Source of the DNA: Fasciola hepatica
Taxonomy: Eukaryota > Platyhelminthes > Trematoda > Plagiorchiida > Fasciolidae
Length of the DNA stretch: 64,000 nucleotides
Assembly (NCBI GenBank): GCA_948099385.1
Contig: CANUEZ040000179.1
Span: 12,294,001 to 12,358,000, forward strand
Direction of reading: 5' to 3'
A model generated the notes under the pieces. That model had not been told where the DNA came from and made no database searches. It was given only the letters and a program-made list of their open reading frames with translations. Positions within the stretch are counted from its first letter, which is position 1; each line of letters opens with the position of its first letter. Below are positions 44,661-59,192 of this stretch, in pieces. The translations under genes and the position numbers were made by a program.

Positions 44661-47600
44661 GTGCGTGAGTTTGTGTGTATATACAACTTTTGGCCTGCTA
44701 GTCGGTATCAGTCCTTTCAGTCTCTGATTCCCTATTTTGCACGCGCGAGCAATTAACTACAGAGCTATTGAATCATGTTTGGGCCGTCGGTTGGTTGTGG
44801 TTTCCTCCTAGTGCAGAAACATCGATTGTTCCGCGTAGACACATGACTAAAGACTCTTTCAAGCTAAGCGTGATACAAGCCATCCCGTTAAATGATTCAA
44901 GAAAGGCCCGGGGGCCATGCAAAAATACTCTGAAAGCGTGAACCGTCGAATTTCAGACCGATCGTGATTGGATTAATATGTGGTTTGAAAGAAGCGAACG
45001 ATTGTAATAGATCACGTGTGGTCAATTTTGTTCCCAGTGAACATCGGAAAAACATAAAAGAGAATGATGAGAATGCGGAGTACGAATTCATGAGGGAACC
45101 GGCGACTGAGATGCTATAATCCATCCGTCCGTGTGATATTCGGCAAACAAATTCTTCGGTAGACTGTACCCACTAGGAACTGTTCAAATGAATAAATGAC
45201 GGTAAAAATAAAAAGTTACCAAGTTTCAGGGAGAATTTAACCGCAAATCTGGCTGTTTGCAAGCACGAAGCAGAACCGTGTTACCGTAGAATGTAGTTTA
45301 TAGAAGAATGTGGCCAAGGTCACGTAGAAGGAATGAACGGTAGGTATACGGGGATACTTTTGGAAATTAGGGGATGTAAACTTCGGTTTGGTGGATTTGA
45401 CAAATATTAAATCGATCAAACTGTTACGAATTATCGTTCACTGTGGTATCCGAACCCTAGAACCGATATAATCTAAGCTCTACTGGTCGAGATAGCATTC
45501 TAGTGAGTTCATGGCCCTCGGAGATAACAGGGCTCAAACCTTCTTTAATTTATTTGTGGTCGTTCTTTAGAAAACTCGGGAATATAGCACATAACCAGAA
45601 TAAAATTGAGCTAAATAATCAAGAGTGAAGAAGAGACAGTTTTTCTAATTCCCCTTACGGAAGCTAAAGAATAGCTTACAATATCATCCAACAAGGTGCA
45701 CGTTGATTCTGATAGTGACAAAAGGCTATTCTGGGCGGACAATTAGTGCTTACCACTGACGATGGGATCTCACAAGACTGAAGTCGCATCCAACAAACGT
45801 GAATGGATAGGGCTGTGTGGGACAGTGACTGTAGAACGCGACCAGTGGCAAGCACTTAGCACTAGTTCTATACAAAACCAGAAGACTTTGCTGCAACTGG
45901 ACCAAAGAGATTGAGCAGGAAAATGAAAGAATATTCCGGTGACGGGCCCGTGGCAGTCACGAAGATAATATTCCATAATGGTAGTGTTTAAAAGTGTTCT
46001 CATTAAGCAGGTTGGGTGATGCGCTCAGTGCTTTTAACTGCCTAAAACAGACCATCGGAATCTGTACTGGAAGGTAATTGAACGAATTCAGAGACCTAAA
46101 TTTTTCTTTTTAATCTCTGAGAACCGCTCCAAACTAATTGTTTGAAAAAATTAAAAAATAAGGTTTCCACAAGTACCTCACTCCTAATACCATTTCAAAA
46201 CAAAACCCCAACATTTATACAAGAATCTGGTTTAAGGTCGTCGTGTTCCAGTGAAATAGGTATCCAGGTTTTGTTCGCACATGCTTGCGCACAAAGGCCT
46301 ACTGCACTAAGACGGAAAGCCGGCAACTTGACCCCAAAACTTGAGTCAGGAGCCACGTAAAGTCTCTGTAGATTAGATGTGGTAATAATGCAAGCGACAG
46401 GTGAATTAGTGGTTTCATCTATCCGACCAGTCGTCAAGCATAAATAGAATGCAACAATAAGAGTTCATAACTTATGAGGAGGCCCTAATAGTGTCACATT
46501 TAGTACATAATTTAGGCATTCCCGGAGAACTAAGCGCGTATTCCATCACTGAGCAGGAGATTTTAGAACCGACTGTTCACCCAGTTTGGCCGATTTGTAA
46601 AGGAACCGTTCATCTTAGTGAACTGTGCGCCATCTTCGAAGAAGTGCGATTTTGCGGAGCGAGATTAGTTCGCCGACTCAGAATTACAAACTGTGCGTAC
46701 ACCACTGTATTTACCCTACCGGAAATTTATACACTTATACACTTATACACTTCACTTATTCTACCATATTCTTATCAATGCTTTGTGCTTAAAGTTTTAG
46801 TTTCTATCAAATTCATAGAGACTAATTTTCAAAGCCCTCCCAAGATGCCACCGAGGATCATCCTCTCTGCGTTATTCGTGAGTATTCTGCGTCCTGTGGC
46901 AATAAAAACCGAACTCATACGATCTCAAACGACATTTTTAGCGCATCTATAGCAAATTGGCAGTCAGCATTGAAGTTATTTGGATCCCGTTGGAACGGCG
47001 TACCATCGCTTGGTCGAAAGCTGCCGTGAAACGAACTTGATGAGCTACAGTGTGTGGCCGGCCTTATATCGGTTTTGTAAACATTGTGGACGAGTTGTGA
47101 GTCAATCTGTTCTATTCATATTATGCCGTATTTCTGTGCACTAGCCTTCTTTAGCATACTCCATTTTTGACCCTTTATTTTCATCGAGGTGTCACAAATC
47201 TGCACTGTCAGATCAGCTGCTGGACTGAGTTTCACGAACAAACCAAAATCGAAAAGCACGTAAAATGAAAGGTTGGACTTACAACTAAACATATCAATCC
47301 AGGAGTTACTGCATTGCAAACTGTCGCAGTCCGAAGTACCGTCAGAAAGTGGTAACACTCTACTAGCTCCCGATTAGTCACCAACCACGCTAAATCGATT
47401 GAAAACGTTTTCTCACCAACTAAGGTGGCAGTATTGGTACGGAACAGCAGCCCTAGTGGTTGTGCTTAAAAATCCGTTTTCAGATCTTTGCCTGAGTACT
47501 GGGGAGTCGTTCTTTGAACGGTCCTCCCTCACTAGCTATTGCCGTTTGCCGATTCACTCGGCTTTGTTCGTGTTGGTTTATCGATCGGTGCACGCACCAT

Positions 47601-50600
47601 AACCCCTTCGTCTGACGAGTACCACATTCCGAGAAATCCTGCATAGTCCCCGTAGATTGGATCTTGTTCCATTGCCGGTAATAACTAGAAAGCAACTGGT
47701 CTGTGTTTGTCAGTCCTTGTCTATCATCGTTTATACATTCCGGTCATGACCGAAGCTTAGACTACAGCTTGTCGTACGGTTTTCTGAAGTTGAGTTCGAC
47801 TTTTGCTCGCCACCTTTCCGGAAGTGTTAGAGAAATGAGAACATTCACTGATTAAAACGGCTTCGAACTCAACTCACTTGTGGGAGGACTGATCGGTGCT
47901 CAAAGAAAACCCACCTCCTCACCTTCTAGTGTAAAAAAATCATTGAAAGACGAAAATGTTTACGCCCACTACCTTTTTAGCCTTCGCTTAGAAAGCTTTT
48001 GAATAGGTCGAAAATTTGCTCCTGCTCTATTGTTTAAAACATAAACGCATTTCCATTGCACTGAATGCTATTAAAACCTCTTTTTATTCCTGCGATTCAT
48101 TTTTTGCCAAACCACTTCGAGCTACCAAATTTGGCAGCCTGAGGCATCAGCCCACCCTTATAGCAAAAGCACACTAATTTGAACCATGATCAAGGTAACT
48201 CGGTTTATCCCGGACAACGAGACTCAGAGAGTGCAAAATGCTCATAAATCCACTCCCGGGGCAAACGACCAAAGCAACAACCCGAAATCCAGCGTGCACG
48301 CATCATTTTATCGACGTTCATAATGGTCCTAAGTGATATATTACCCCATTTACACAAGATGATGAGTGCCGTCTGGTGCAGAATAGTCAAGACGTTTCCA
48401 TCAGCAGAGGTTTATCTCACTTACAAACCTCTGACAATTTCAATCGGGTTCAACTTTGGACTGTGAATATCCCTGTACAAACATCATTTTCTGGTGCGTT
48501 TGGGTAACTGCGACGTCATTTTGGAAGATGATGTGCTTTAGTATACCTTCCGCGATTATGAACAGAAGAAATCCATTGGGTGTTCTGATATTAGAGTTAG
48601 CCGTCCGCTTACACTCCAGAACTGATAGCTGAAATCCTTGTTCCTCGTAAATTGCTACCCAGATCATTAGATCTGCCAACAAAGGCTGGACGTTTGTAAC
48701 CCAGCTTACACTTCTTGAAGTCATCATTTCAACAGTGCCATTCGAGTTCATCTTTTCCCTTTAGCCCAATGTCGTATTTTATTATTTACCTGTTGGAATC
48801 CTGTAATTTCCGGTCCAAAATTTTCGGTCTTGGACGTGAGGATCAGTTATCTAAGGCCATAATCTCATCCTTCTGTACCGCAGATGTGGAGTAAACTATG
48901 GTATTCGTTGTACACGACAACTGGTTACATTCAGTTCGGAGGGACCTCTGCGACTTTAACAGACATTCAAGTTGACTCGAAGTTTCCCGCAGGAGTTTCT
49001 CGTTCCCCGGCCCTATGGGTTTGCTCTAAATACATGTTTCTTTTCACCATACAGTGATTTTGGCCCTTCATAAAAGTTACGATAAATTATGTTCAGTGTG
49101 TTAATTTTCTTCGAAGTCTGTCGTATGCCCATCTCCGGATTTTTATATTTTTGGGTATTATTTCTTACTCTAACTTGGATAGTCTTGGGCCTCGTGTCAA
49201 CTTACTGTTTTGATAAATGAGCGATCGATACTTCGAACCTGTTAGCTAAGCGAACTTGATTGTCAAACCCCGTGTGACATGAACGCTTTTGAACAAGGCG
49301 ACAAGAATCCATGGGTCGTTTCGTCTGTAACAAGGCTCATCGTTTTTGCCATTTTTCTAGAAGTGAGTTCAATTGTATTTCGCACCCTCTGAGACGTTAC
49401 CTGGGATAAACCGATTTGCCTTGGTGGAGCTTCAAATCTGTGGCCAAGTCTGAGATAATATAGGGGTTTTCGAAATTCCCTAGGCATGTTGGTTTTTGAA
49501 TCCTTCCCATCTCTGACTTATTAGCTTGCTGTCTAGTGAAATTTTCTGTTACCTGAGCAAACTGCGACAGCTTCTTACTTAAACACTAATAATAGATCCT
49601 AGATCTTATTCAAGGTAGGAGCTCTAGTAGAAAATTTAAAACACTGAATTATGAACTTTTTCATTGGTTTCATAACTGTAAATATTTGTAACAAATGGAC
49701 AGACGAGTCTTCGTTTATCAGACGCACACTCTCATATGGAACACGACCTGATGCATTATTCTACAAAAAAAGGAATTTTTTATGAGTAACTTCGATCCGA
49801 CTGATGAGGAACGAGCATATTTTTGCGCATATTAAATTCTAAACGAGAAAACACAATGTCAATAACACGGCGTTTTCGGTGGAAAAATTATGGAACGTCT
49901 GCTCAATTTTCCCACCGACAAAGCCCTGTTAACGATGTTATACTTCCTCGTTAAAAATACCAAATGGGGCGTCGTTTTTCCGATACTCTCCGAACCTCAT
50001 TCGGTACTGACACCTAGAATAGTGAATTCCACGTTATTCAGGGTCTTTTTGACAAAGGTCCATCTACCAGGTTGGTCGTGGCATCTTGTAGCCCATGTCA
50101 ACCATCACAGTGAGTTTTCCGGCAGTAGAAATGGGTTTCATCGGAAATTTGTTTGTACGAATAACTTACTCTCAAGTTCTCCATCCTCAATACGGTGTTA
50201 AGCAACTGGATGACCAAGAGGGTTTAAGGTTTGATTTGGATTGCTCCGTGGTTGCAGCATTTACCCACCTTCATTTGTCGTACGCCGCTTGCTTTCAATC
50301 GGCCTAAGGTCAAGTAACTGAATTTTCTCCACCTTGGTTAGCAATAGGTCAGGAATTTCGTTATCGAATCTTCTATGTTACTATATACTCCTTGCGATCT
50401 AGAGGTTATCTTTATCTGAGTGCTGCTAATATTATTGTTATCCAGGTCTGATACGTTTAAGTTAAGCAAACCACATATTGTGTTGACACCATATTTTACA
50501 TAAATAATGAGGAAAACAGACTGTCATTCATAAGATGAATAGGAAACGTGTTTAGCACCGGAACGAGTACTCTGTATGATTGCACAATATCATCACTACT

Positions 50601-52468
50601 TTCTTAGATGAACTGGCGGGATACTCCGGTTTTCAGTGAACCTCTCCTCAGCGGAGAGATTAAAAAATGGACATTTAACGGACAGCGTCCGTATGACCTT
50701 GAAGTTCAGGGCACATATTTAAAATAAACCGCAAGATTTTTCCTACAATGTGGCTACCATTCACCGAGAGTTGGCTGTCGAACCGTCAGAAAACAAGGTG
50801 TTCTCCACACATATGCTCGCTTCGGTTTTGTTTCTTTTTGTTTGGCGAACGCACGACAGACATATCTGAACAAAAAAATTCCCAGTAGAACTAGTATTTA
50901 CTTACGAATGACTAAAACTATCTTTGTTGACTTTGCCTTCATCAGTTTTTCAATAAGCTATATTTAACATCCAACTAATTTGGGATTTCTGAGATTCAGA
51001 CTAACGTATCGTGATGACCAAGGTCACACAATTTCAACGGATCGCAGCTTAATCAGCGTTGCTGACATCAAGTTCTATAGGAATATGTATTTCAGCCTTG
51101 TGTTTTGATTTGTTACGGGAAGTTAGGGAAATGGGAATTAATTGCCTAAAAGAGATGTTGTTTATCGAATTTAAACGACACCTGTAGTGAATTCATACAT
51201 CAGCTTCCCAAGCGGTTTGGTTGAAAATGAATCACAGGAGTGCTAGTACACATTTCGTGTACTATCTTGCCGGTTTTCTGTGTTGCCGTCTACTGTCTTT
51301 GTGTATAGACTTAACCAGCACTGTTTCCGAAAAAGTGCCTCGTGTATCAGCATAACAAGAAATGCAAAACAACATTCTTATTTTTTTGTATTATGTCTAC
51401 CGTGAAGTGTTGTGCTTAGGTGTGGTAACTTTAGGTAACATCTTGGATTGGTGTGGTAGAAGCTGCCAAACTGCTCCAAATTTTCACCTATCTCGGAGAC
51501 AAGAATCTCGTCTGTGCTTTTCGATGTAATGACGGTTTCAAGTAGCAAAAGACTCATATATTTTAAGGTACTTGTTGGTCATACAACGGTAATTAATGAT
51601 GATAATAGTAATAATAGTGAAAATAGTAACAAACGTTCCTAATTGTGTGGGTGCAGTTTGAACCCGGGACGACAATATCACAGCCCCATAATTTTGACTT
51701 TTTATCATTGTCAATCAGTTCGGTGATCAAAAATACTAATTACCTTAATACTATTCAGTGATATCCCGATCCGTGTAAATGCCATGTCTCGGAATATTAC
51801 GCTTACGGCCTTGGTTGTACCTTGCGACAATGTCTTCTGGATGAATACACAGTGCCCTCGAGGGGGCGTCACCTAACTTATATTAGTCGGATCACGAATG
51901 AACTGCGTAGGATCGTTTATTTGCTTAATTGGATCTACTTCTCCCAAAGTGAAAAGTGTGAGTCAACGAATAGATTAATTACCTACTAATTGTGGTGCTT
52001 TGGTGACTGTGCCCCATTGACTGGATGGAGATCACATCGTCTACTCAGTAAACCTCCTCTTGCTAGGTTCTGCCTGGTCAATGTGGGCAGAAAATAAGAG
52101 GGCAAAATGCCTCGTGTTGTGTTATTCCATGGCATACGGACGATAGAGAGGAAAAATCGGGCTAATGCAAGAAACATCCACAGAGTGCACAAGGCACAGT
52201 TTCACCCGGACGATATGTCGCCCAAAGACAAGCATATACATAAAACGTGGCCCTAGTGGGCAATGTCCTTCCGCGGCCCCGTTTGACCTTTAATCGGTAC
52301 TCATCAAAACAAGACGCCTTGTTCTCAAACCAGAGGATAAGAAGAACACGGGAGCGGACATTTGAAGACAACCCCAAATGGCGCCAGGGAAAGCGGAAAC
52401 GAACAAACTGTTTTTAACAAGCACAGATGCTTCAGCAGCGAACATAAACGCAACTTATCGCTGCTTAC

Positions 52469-52506
<38 letters not shown>

Positions 52507-55500
52507 GAGTGGGGGAAGGAAAGCGAGAGTCAGCATAGGTAAATCGGGGAGAAGATTTATGATAATTATTGCGGTATTTTGACCTCATGTTGAACTAAAA
52601 ACTAATTGACGACTATAAATTATGTTATGGGATCAACGAATTGGGCCCAGCATTATGGAATTGAAAAATCGCCTTTAGCTCATAGAAAAGTGCCAAGGGA
52701 GGAAAATATGACCGAATGCTATACCTCTTCCGTTCTTTGTCTAAATTATCCGAACATACCCGAACTGCGATCGATAAATCAAAAGTCATCGAACGTGGTT
52801 AAAACCCTGAAGTCAACGCAGCACACGAGGACTTTCGCGTATTAGATAGAAGTGAATACGTCTCATATTTCGTTTTTCATTGTCTCACAAATGGAAGCAG
52901 TATAACACAAACACAAACACACACTGTTGTGAATGCAGTAGTAGATGGGTTTAAAAAGACAAGAAAATTCGTGGGCTGATAGGGTTTGCTTCAATTTCTA
53001 TAGGAAATAAATTTCCGGTTTATAGGAGAAAACCAATTCAGTTCAAACAACCATCAACCGTAAACAAATTCTGGTTGCTATCTGTCGGCGAAAAACTGGC
53101 CTGGAAACCAAGTCAGTCAACAGCTTAGAAAAGTGAGAAGAGAATCACATAACGGCATGAAGTAGATGAAGAGAAAAATGTGAACGTACAGGTGACACTT
53201 AGCAATTTTTCAATCATTCAGCAGACTACCCAAGAAGCGCAATATGTTTACCGACAAATTCTGCCGGACAATTCTTTTCAAATTCCTCTTTCTTTCCAGA
53301 TGTAGATCACACTCATCCATTTCATACTTTTATCCGACTAGATCACTCCGACGTGACAAGCCCACATGGATGCATACGTAACACATGGCCCCAAAAATGC
53401 AGCCAAGCTAACTTTTGTCTCATGGGCTCTATTCTGTGCGCCTAAACTCCGCGTTGCTGGCATGCGGTGTTTCCACCGGGGGGCTGCAAAGAATCTGAGG
53501 CCCAAAAACAGAATTGGTGTGTCTTCTATCTTTGAAAGCCATTTTTCTCTCAGCTGTACAGAAGAGGCCTAATTACTACACTGTAAGCTCGATCCATGTT
53601 GGATAAACAGATATCACTTATATCAGAGATCACCGGGGCTTGCAAACGTCAGGCTTGTCTTTTGCGTGAGTGGTGACATTTCATCCGATATTCGAACTTT
53701 GGATAAAAAGCTACAGCCTAGATATCAGAACGTATTCCCTTGGTTCACTGTCTTCATAGACAATGTAGGTTTTGGTGTTGAATCAACCCAGTCAAACAAC
53801 AGCATCTTGCACTATGAAGATGTCAAACACTCGGCGAATATTTCTACTCTTTCATTTACACGTGAAAAAGAGTAGAATTTACGTGGATCTTCGTTTCGAA
53901 GTAGGGTATCGTCTGCACACTGAACGTTCCAGACCTTTACAGTTGGGAAGCACTCAATACCGCGTGACTATTACATGAAAACAAAGTGCTCTGTAGGGCC
54001 ATGTTGATTATAAAAGTTAGAAAAAGGGAGACAAGGGCAATACCAATGTAAATCTCTTCTCAGTGTGAACTCAGGGAAAAGATCTTTAGGTAAAAAAGCA
54101 GCATTTCCCGTGTTATCAATCGAGTCCCATTCAGTTTGTGGATAGCTATCTTCCGGGAGGTATAAAACTCAACGGTTTCCCTTGTTTATTCCACAATGGA
54201 TTTCAGTAATCCCTAGTGAATATAACATCCAACCAGTTCTTCCCGTATCAAAAAACCATACAGCATACTCTAATCATTTCGTATATATTCACTAATCCAT
54301 TTACGCAGCAGTACATTCACACTTTTCAACTCCTCAACCCATTCCACCCGGATAAATCATTCTCGAACTTAAGAATTTTATAACAAATCAACGAAATGCC
54401 CTATTCCGTTATGGTTTTATCGATTCCTTCCTCCTTCGTACAAATTATTCGTCATACTGACAAATAAGTGAAAGAATGGTACTCGTCCAGAACAAAATCG
54501 ACTTCCCCCCAGTCGATATTATTTGTCTGACAGACAGTTCTTCATCTTACCTTAGTGTGAGTCGAATAAGTACGCCATTGTATGAATGTGATGCACACGG
54601 ATGACAAATGGACATAATTCCCCTCTTTTTATGCTAATACACACGAATGAATATGTTTGATGCGGACGGACACAAATCGCGTGATTATAGATCAACCTGA
54701 GGACCCAAAACTTCTCTGTTTACCCTATTTGCATCATCCTCAAACATTTGGACAGTCTGATGATGTGTGAATACTGACAACAGGCATGCATATTTTATGT
54801 CACAGGATAGGTTATGTTTTCGAATTGGTAATCACTCATTGTTCCACTTGGCTGCATCCGAACCCTTCACTATTTGCGAATCTCCACATAAAATATGCTT
54901 ACACCCTGGATTAAATTAAATTCGATCTCAGCAGGAGATTTTCACTGGAATGATTTATCATTCGAAGCCAATTCTAGATTCGGCTCGAGCGCACTTTTGA
55001 TGGGTTTTACCTCTGGACTGATATGATCTGCCAACTGCAGTGTATAAACCTGGAGCCCACTTGGTCAAATCAGAACCCTGTTTTGTTCGCCGATGATGAT
55101 GAGACCGGACGACTGGTTAGCCAATGACTCTTTTGTTGGGGTTTTCAGACATCCTCAAATCAATCTCATTCATCTTCCGAAATTTTGTTCGATTTCAAAT
55201 AAAACAAAAATAATGCCAAACTCAGCGATCAGAAGCCGTTGCGCAATACCAACCTGAGCTGAAATCAACACTAATTTTCAAAAGTATTGAAATTACCTCA
55301 TGCATTTTGAATTTGCTTACTGTTCGTAGCTCAGTTTGACGTTCTTCTTAAGCTAGTCAATAACCACTGAGTTTGTATTCAAGTGGCAAACCTTTCATCA
55401 ACGGCCCGTATGACGTCATCATTGTCTACGGATGACTTCACATTTTCCCCTTTCTTTTCTGTAGCTTCTTCTAGTTATACTGCCATTGTTCAACATCTCA

Positions 55501-55540
55501 TGAAAGAGATCACGGTTAATTAGAGGCTGCCAGTTGGGAA
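44661..55540. other. Long stretch without recognised genes or TE proteins
   Basis: If the exon chain is real this is intron. Items noted: an open plus frame of 153 codons at 46491-46952 (the longest in the window, unrecognised) with TTTTAG acceptor and GTGAGT donor sites around 46800-46880; a TCTTTCTTTCCAG acceptor at 53300 with open frames after it; a direct ACACTTAT triplet repeat near 46730-46751; a (GT)n(GA)n tract at 52470-52507. Nothing here is strong enough for a gene call. Confidence 0.3.
52470..52507. repeat. (GT)n(GA)n compound microsatellite
   Basis: About 18 bases of GT followed by about 20 of GA. Confidence 0.9.
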
Positions 55541-55544
55541 AAGC

Positions 55545-55640
55545 GATCGGCAGTGACTGTGGTGACAGGTTTCGAACCCAAGGGTCTGAAGTTCACCGTG
55601 ATTACCGTTTGACAATTGGCGGCCGATTGATGAAACGAAT
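55545..55640 (-). repeat. tRNA-like segment (SINE family 3)
   Basis: Minus strand: CCGCCAATTGTCAAACGGTA, then CTTGGGTTCGAAACCTG (B box at plus 55568-55579) and TCACCACAGTCACTGCCG. The motif GTTCGAAACCTGTCACC is shared with the segment at 61553 (GATCGAAACTCCTGTCACC), supporting a common dispersed family. Confidence 0.4.
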
Positions 55641-58180
55641 GCCACCCGAATGTTGAGTTCAGTGGAAAGCGATCTTAGCAGCTGATTACCGACTGAACAC
55701 ATGCATCGTATGAACTGGAAATAGTGAGATCAGAAACAGTTTTCATGGTTCTCATGGTCAACAGATATTGTTCTGGCACCCTTGTAACAGCCGCTCAATT
55801 CACATCGGTTCGCACACGAACGGAAGAGGACTTTCGATCGATCTCCACATGTAAGACAACCAGGTGTGGGGATGACTTTTATACATGATTACGTGTAGAA
55901 CTGTACTTGCGTTTGTGTACGCATACAAACACACACACACACATACATATACAAACGCTTACCGACGTAGGTTTGTACTGCTGGCCTCGGTGGAACCTCT
56001 GCTTCACTATATACGTCTCTGGGGGCTTCCGCTAAATGACAGGCAATGCTCACAAGGCCGCGTGTACACAAACATGTAACGCCATTGGGATAGGGACACT
56101 GGTTGGTCAAGTTGTTTTGAATAGTACGGTAAATAAATCCACGCAGAAACACAGGGGGTTTATTTGGCAGCACAGTAATGCTAACAACAACAAAAACAAC
56201 CACAACAAAAACAAAATAGAACGAGGTGCTACTACCGCTGATTTCCACACGGGGAGGTTGTCTGTACACACAAACACACACAGATGAGACAAACTGATCT
56301 TGTGTCGAAATGATGCTTAAGCCGAACCAAAAATTCCTGACATTTCCTGTTATTGTGCAATTTTTTCTCGATCATGACTGTTATTGTTCACGTCTGACTG
56401 TTTTCCTTCTGACATCGGCAAGAGATACGCGCGCGCAAACATACATGACGACCCGGTCATGCTGGGCGAAAACACTCACCGCACACAAACTTGCCTCCCA
56501 CGGAGCCACTTGAGATACATATGTTCGGTGAGTGTTGTAGCTGTTGTAATTGTTGTTATTATTACTGATACGGTTGTGCAGTCTAACTGACTTGTCTGTG
56601 GTGCATACCCCGTCGAATTTCCACGTGTAAATTTGGGGTCAAAATTTTGTGGATGCATCGTTCCGTTGAAGTTCCAATACTTCCCCAAAAAGCTGAAGCT
56701 GTATTTTGAATATAATTTAAAAATCATCGCGTTTCGGAATCTTAATTTGACAAAAAACATTGTTACCAAGTGATTTACTCAGCAGTATCTGTAAACATTT
56801 TCAATATAACGGAACAAAAACCATTCACTGGAAAAGCCAGTTGCATTTTTAACGATTTCCCCAAGAACCTGCTCGATGAGTTTGGATCGCCGGTAAGGAG
56901 ACACTTTTAATAAGCATTGGAACGAGGCGGAATTCTAAAGCTTTCTGCATAGGCTCATTGCTTATTCTGAGTAGTATTAGCATTGTTAGTAGTAGTAATA
57001 GTAGTAGACGAAGTAGTAGATGAGAGCTGATCACGAAGGATGTAACTAGGGGCCGCTATCAATGAAGCTCTTACACACAGAAATTATTTTGCCGAACTGA
57101 TTCTATTCGTGGTTCTCTTATTACCGTTTTCACACTTTTGTTGTTCTCATGATGTCTCATCGAGGTTCCGTCTGACAGATAACTACCGATGGCACTGTAC
57201 CCAGTACGTGGTTACTGGTTGTTTGAACTGAACTAAACTGTTATAAATACGAACTCAACTACTTGAACTTTTTTACTTTGTGAAATCAAAACCTCAAAAA
57301 GATAACTTTGTTTTTTGTGTAAAATAATCCCCTCTATCGGAGAAGGGGAACGTTTTTATAAAGGATTCATGTTACTTCCCCAGGGGTTTCGCTGATACAC
57401 TGTTGAACTGTGAACTGTAAAGCGGTAAATCATTCTGTAGGTTATTCAGTCACGACGACTGACAATGATCTGATCGTCCGCACGGATGCGTAGTTACGGA
57501 GAACTTCCGATTACAAAAGACCGACAACCTGTCAATCTTGCGCGCGTTGACCGAAAACGTAAACAATGTCGCTTTGGAAGACGATCTTATTGTAACATTT
57601 GGTTTCTCTGTTGGCGGACTGTGCACCCCAACTGTATTTCACTGAGTCGTAGAGGAAACAGTTGTTTGTAATACCTTGTTGACCACTACCGGTAAATTAT
57701 CTTCAGAGTCACTAAACAGTTTACTTTTCTCCAGATCATTTCCAGTGAGCGCAGCTGTTGGCCTGGAACCATCAAATACCCAAAGGGTTTTTATTTCACA
57801 GTGTGTGGTTGATATCTATCTGTTTCGGTTAGCAAAACACTGATTGCCGCTGCATTCAATCCATCGTTCTGGTAAACACCTGCCATTCCTGGTGAAAAAT
57901 CGAAAGTATTAACTGAGCCCATGGGGTAAAGTTCGGGGTTCATTCAGACGTGTGTGGTAATGGACATCCGAAGTTCTCACTTACGACAAACGGAATTTGC
58001 AAGTATTCTTTCTTGAATTTGTTATAGCTGTCATACTCAATCTAATACGTTGATCTAATATTGTTGTTCTTCTTCTTATACTAACTTCTGAGAAGGCTGC
58101 GTGTACACTGCCAGAATAATAGCAAAGTGTTTTCGAAGTATTTAATTACTTACTATTGCTAGATATTAAAAAATAGACGG
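55641..58180. other. Unassigned sequence
   Basis: Simple CA-rich and AAC-rich tracts (55925-55955, 56175-56215) and an AGT-rich tract near 56970-57015. No gene supported. A TTTTCTCCAG site at about 57736 precedes 25 open codons (IISSERSCWPGTIKYPKGFY onward) but without a donor. Confidence 0.3.
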
Positions 58181-58183
58181 ATA

Positions 58184-58262
58184 ACCAATCAGCCAGTAAG
58201 TCGGTCAGTCAGACTACCAGTGAGTTATTGAAGCAATCAATCGACCACCCGATTGACCAGGC
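58184..58262. repeat. Degenerate GTCAGTCAG / CAATCGACC tract
   Basis: Repeated CAGT and CAATC motifs, similar in composition to 30188-30258. Confidence 0.45.
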
Positions 58263-58332
58263 CGAGGAATAAGAGTCACGTGGCCATTGCCATCATTCAG
58301 AGGTCAGCAGTCCGTTTCTACTTTTTTCTCAG

Positions 58333-58494
58333 TAATTGGGTTCTCTTTTGTCGATAAGTCAATTTTCATCGAATGCACTAAAGCCAGGAAGGGCCCAAAC
58401 CCTAGGTTACAGGAAATCCGGCAGAACTTTTCGTACCCAAAAATTCCCATCTACGAGCTGGAACCCAACCGACGAGATCGAGCTCATCGAGCAG
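58333..58494 (+). CDS. Candidate exon region, two overlapping open frames
   Basis: A very strong acceptor (GTTTCTACTTTTTTCTCAG, ending 58332) and a GAGCAG|GTAGTC donor bound 162 bases. From the acceptor the open frame is IGFSFVDKSIFIECTKARKG, then PNPRLQEIRQNFSYPKIPIY, leaving one base. The neighbouring frame (ORF 58336-58692, 118 codons) reads RTQKFPSTSWNPTDEIELIE and would leave the donor in phase 0, matching 59193, but has an in-frame stop right at the acceptor. The sequence is GC-richer than its surroundings. One of these frames may be real; I cannot decide which, and neither is recognised. Confidence 0.3.
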
Positions 58495-59192
58495 GTAGTC
58501 TATCCGCCGAATCGTTGCTACACGGCCAGTTCGCTCACAGCATTGGACTTTTGGATAGGAAATAGGCAAACAGATTTTTCATTGGCTAAGTTTGTTTTAT
58601 GCGAAGTAATCGAAAAAGTACTCCTTAGAATACACTTTTTCACTCAAATCAGGAATCTTTCCAATTTCTCATATATAAATCTGCTACAGTGAATCACCAT
58701 TTGTGAATGAAACTAAGCTGACATTTCAATAGCAGGGTCACATAAACAATCCAGGGAAATTTATGCGTGTCTAAAACGGATTTAAATCTTCGAAAATTCA
58801 GTCAAATAAACAGAGCTGAATGTAAAGTGCCCTGTTAGAAATCCCATGAAGAAAATGTATGTGTACACGTACGCAAACACGCATTCAGACACATACATAC
58901 GAACATTTGACCTGACTGATTGTCAGACCGCGATTCAATGGGATGGATAGAATGATAAGTATCGACCGATCAACGCTTTACTTGTCAGTTCAGCAGGCAC
59001 AACTATGTGCGCCGTAACTTCCGGTCAGAAGGGAATCAACAATCCACAATCTGTTCGTTCTTAGCTCAGAATATTGATGATTGTAGAACTAGTTAGAATT
59101 CGTTGACACAATAGCTCGCTATGTTCGACTGCATCCATACGAATACGATAGAATATGAACTTCTCTCTCCTTCATTGTGAATCACTTTTCAG

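Noticed and set aside
46491..46952. The longest open frame (153 codons) as a gene
   Set aside because: No ATG start, no recognised domain, hydrophobic composition from AT-rich DNA, and no consistent splice context. Kept only as a note.
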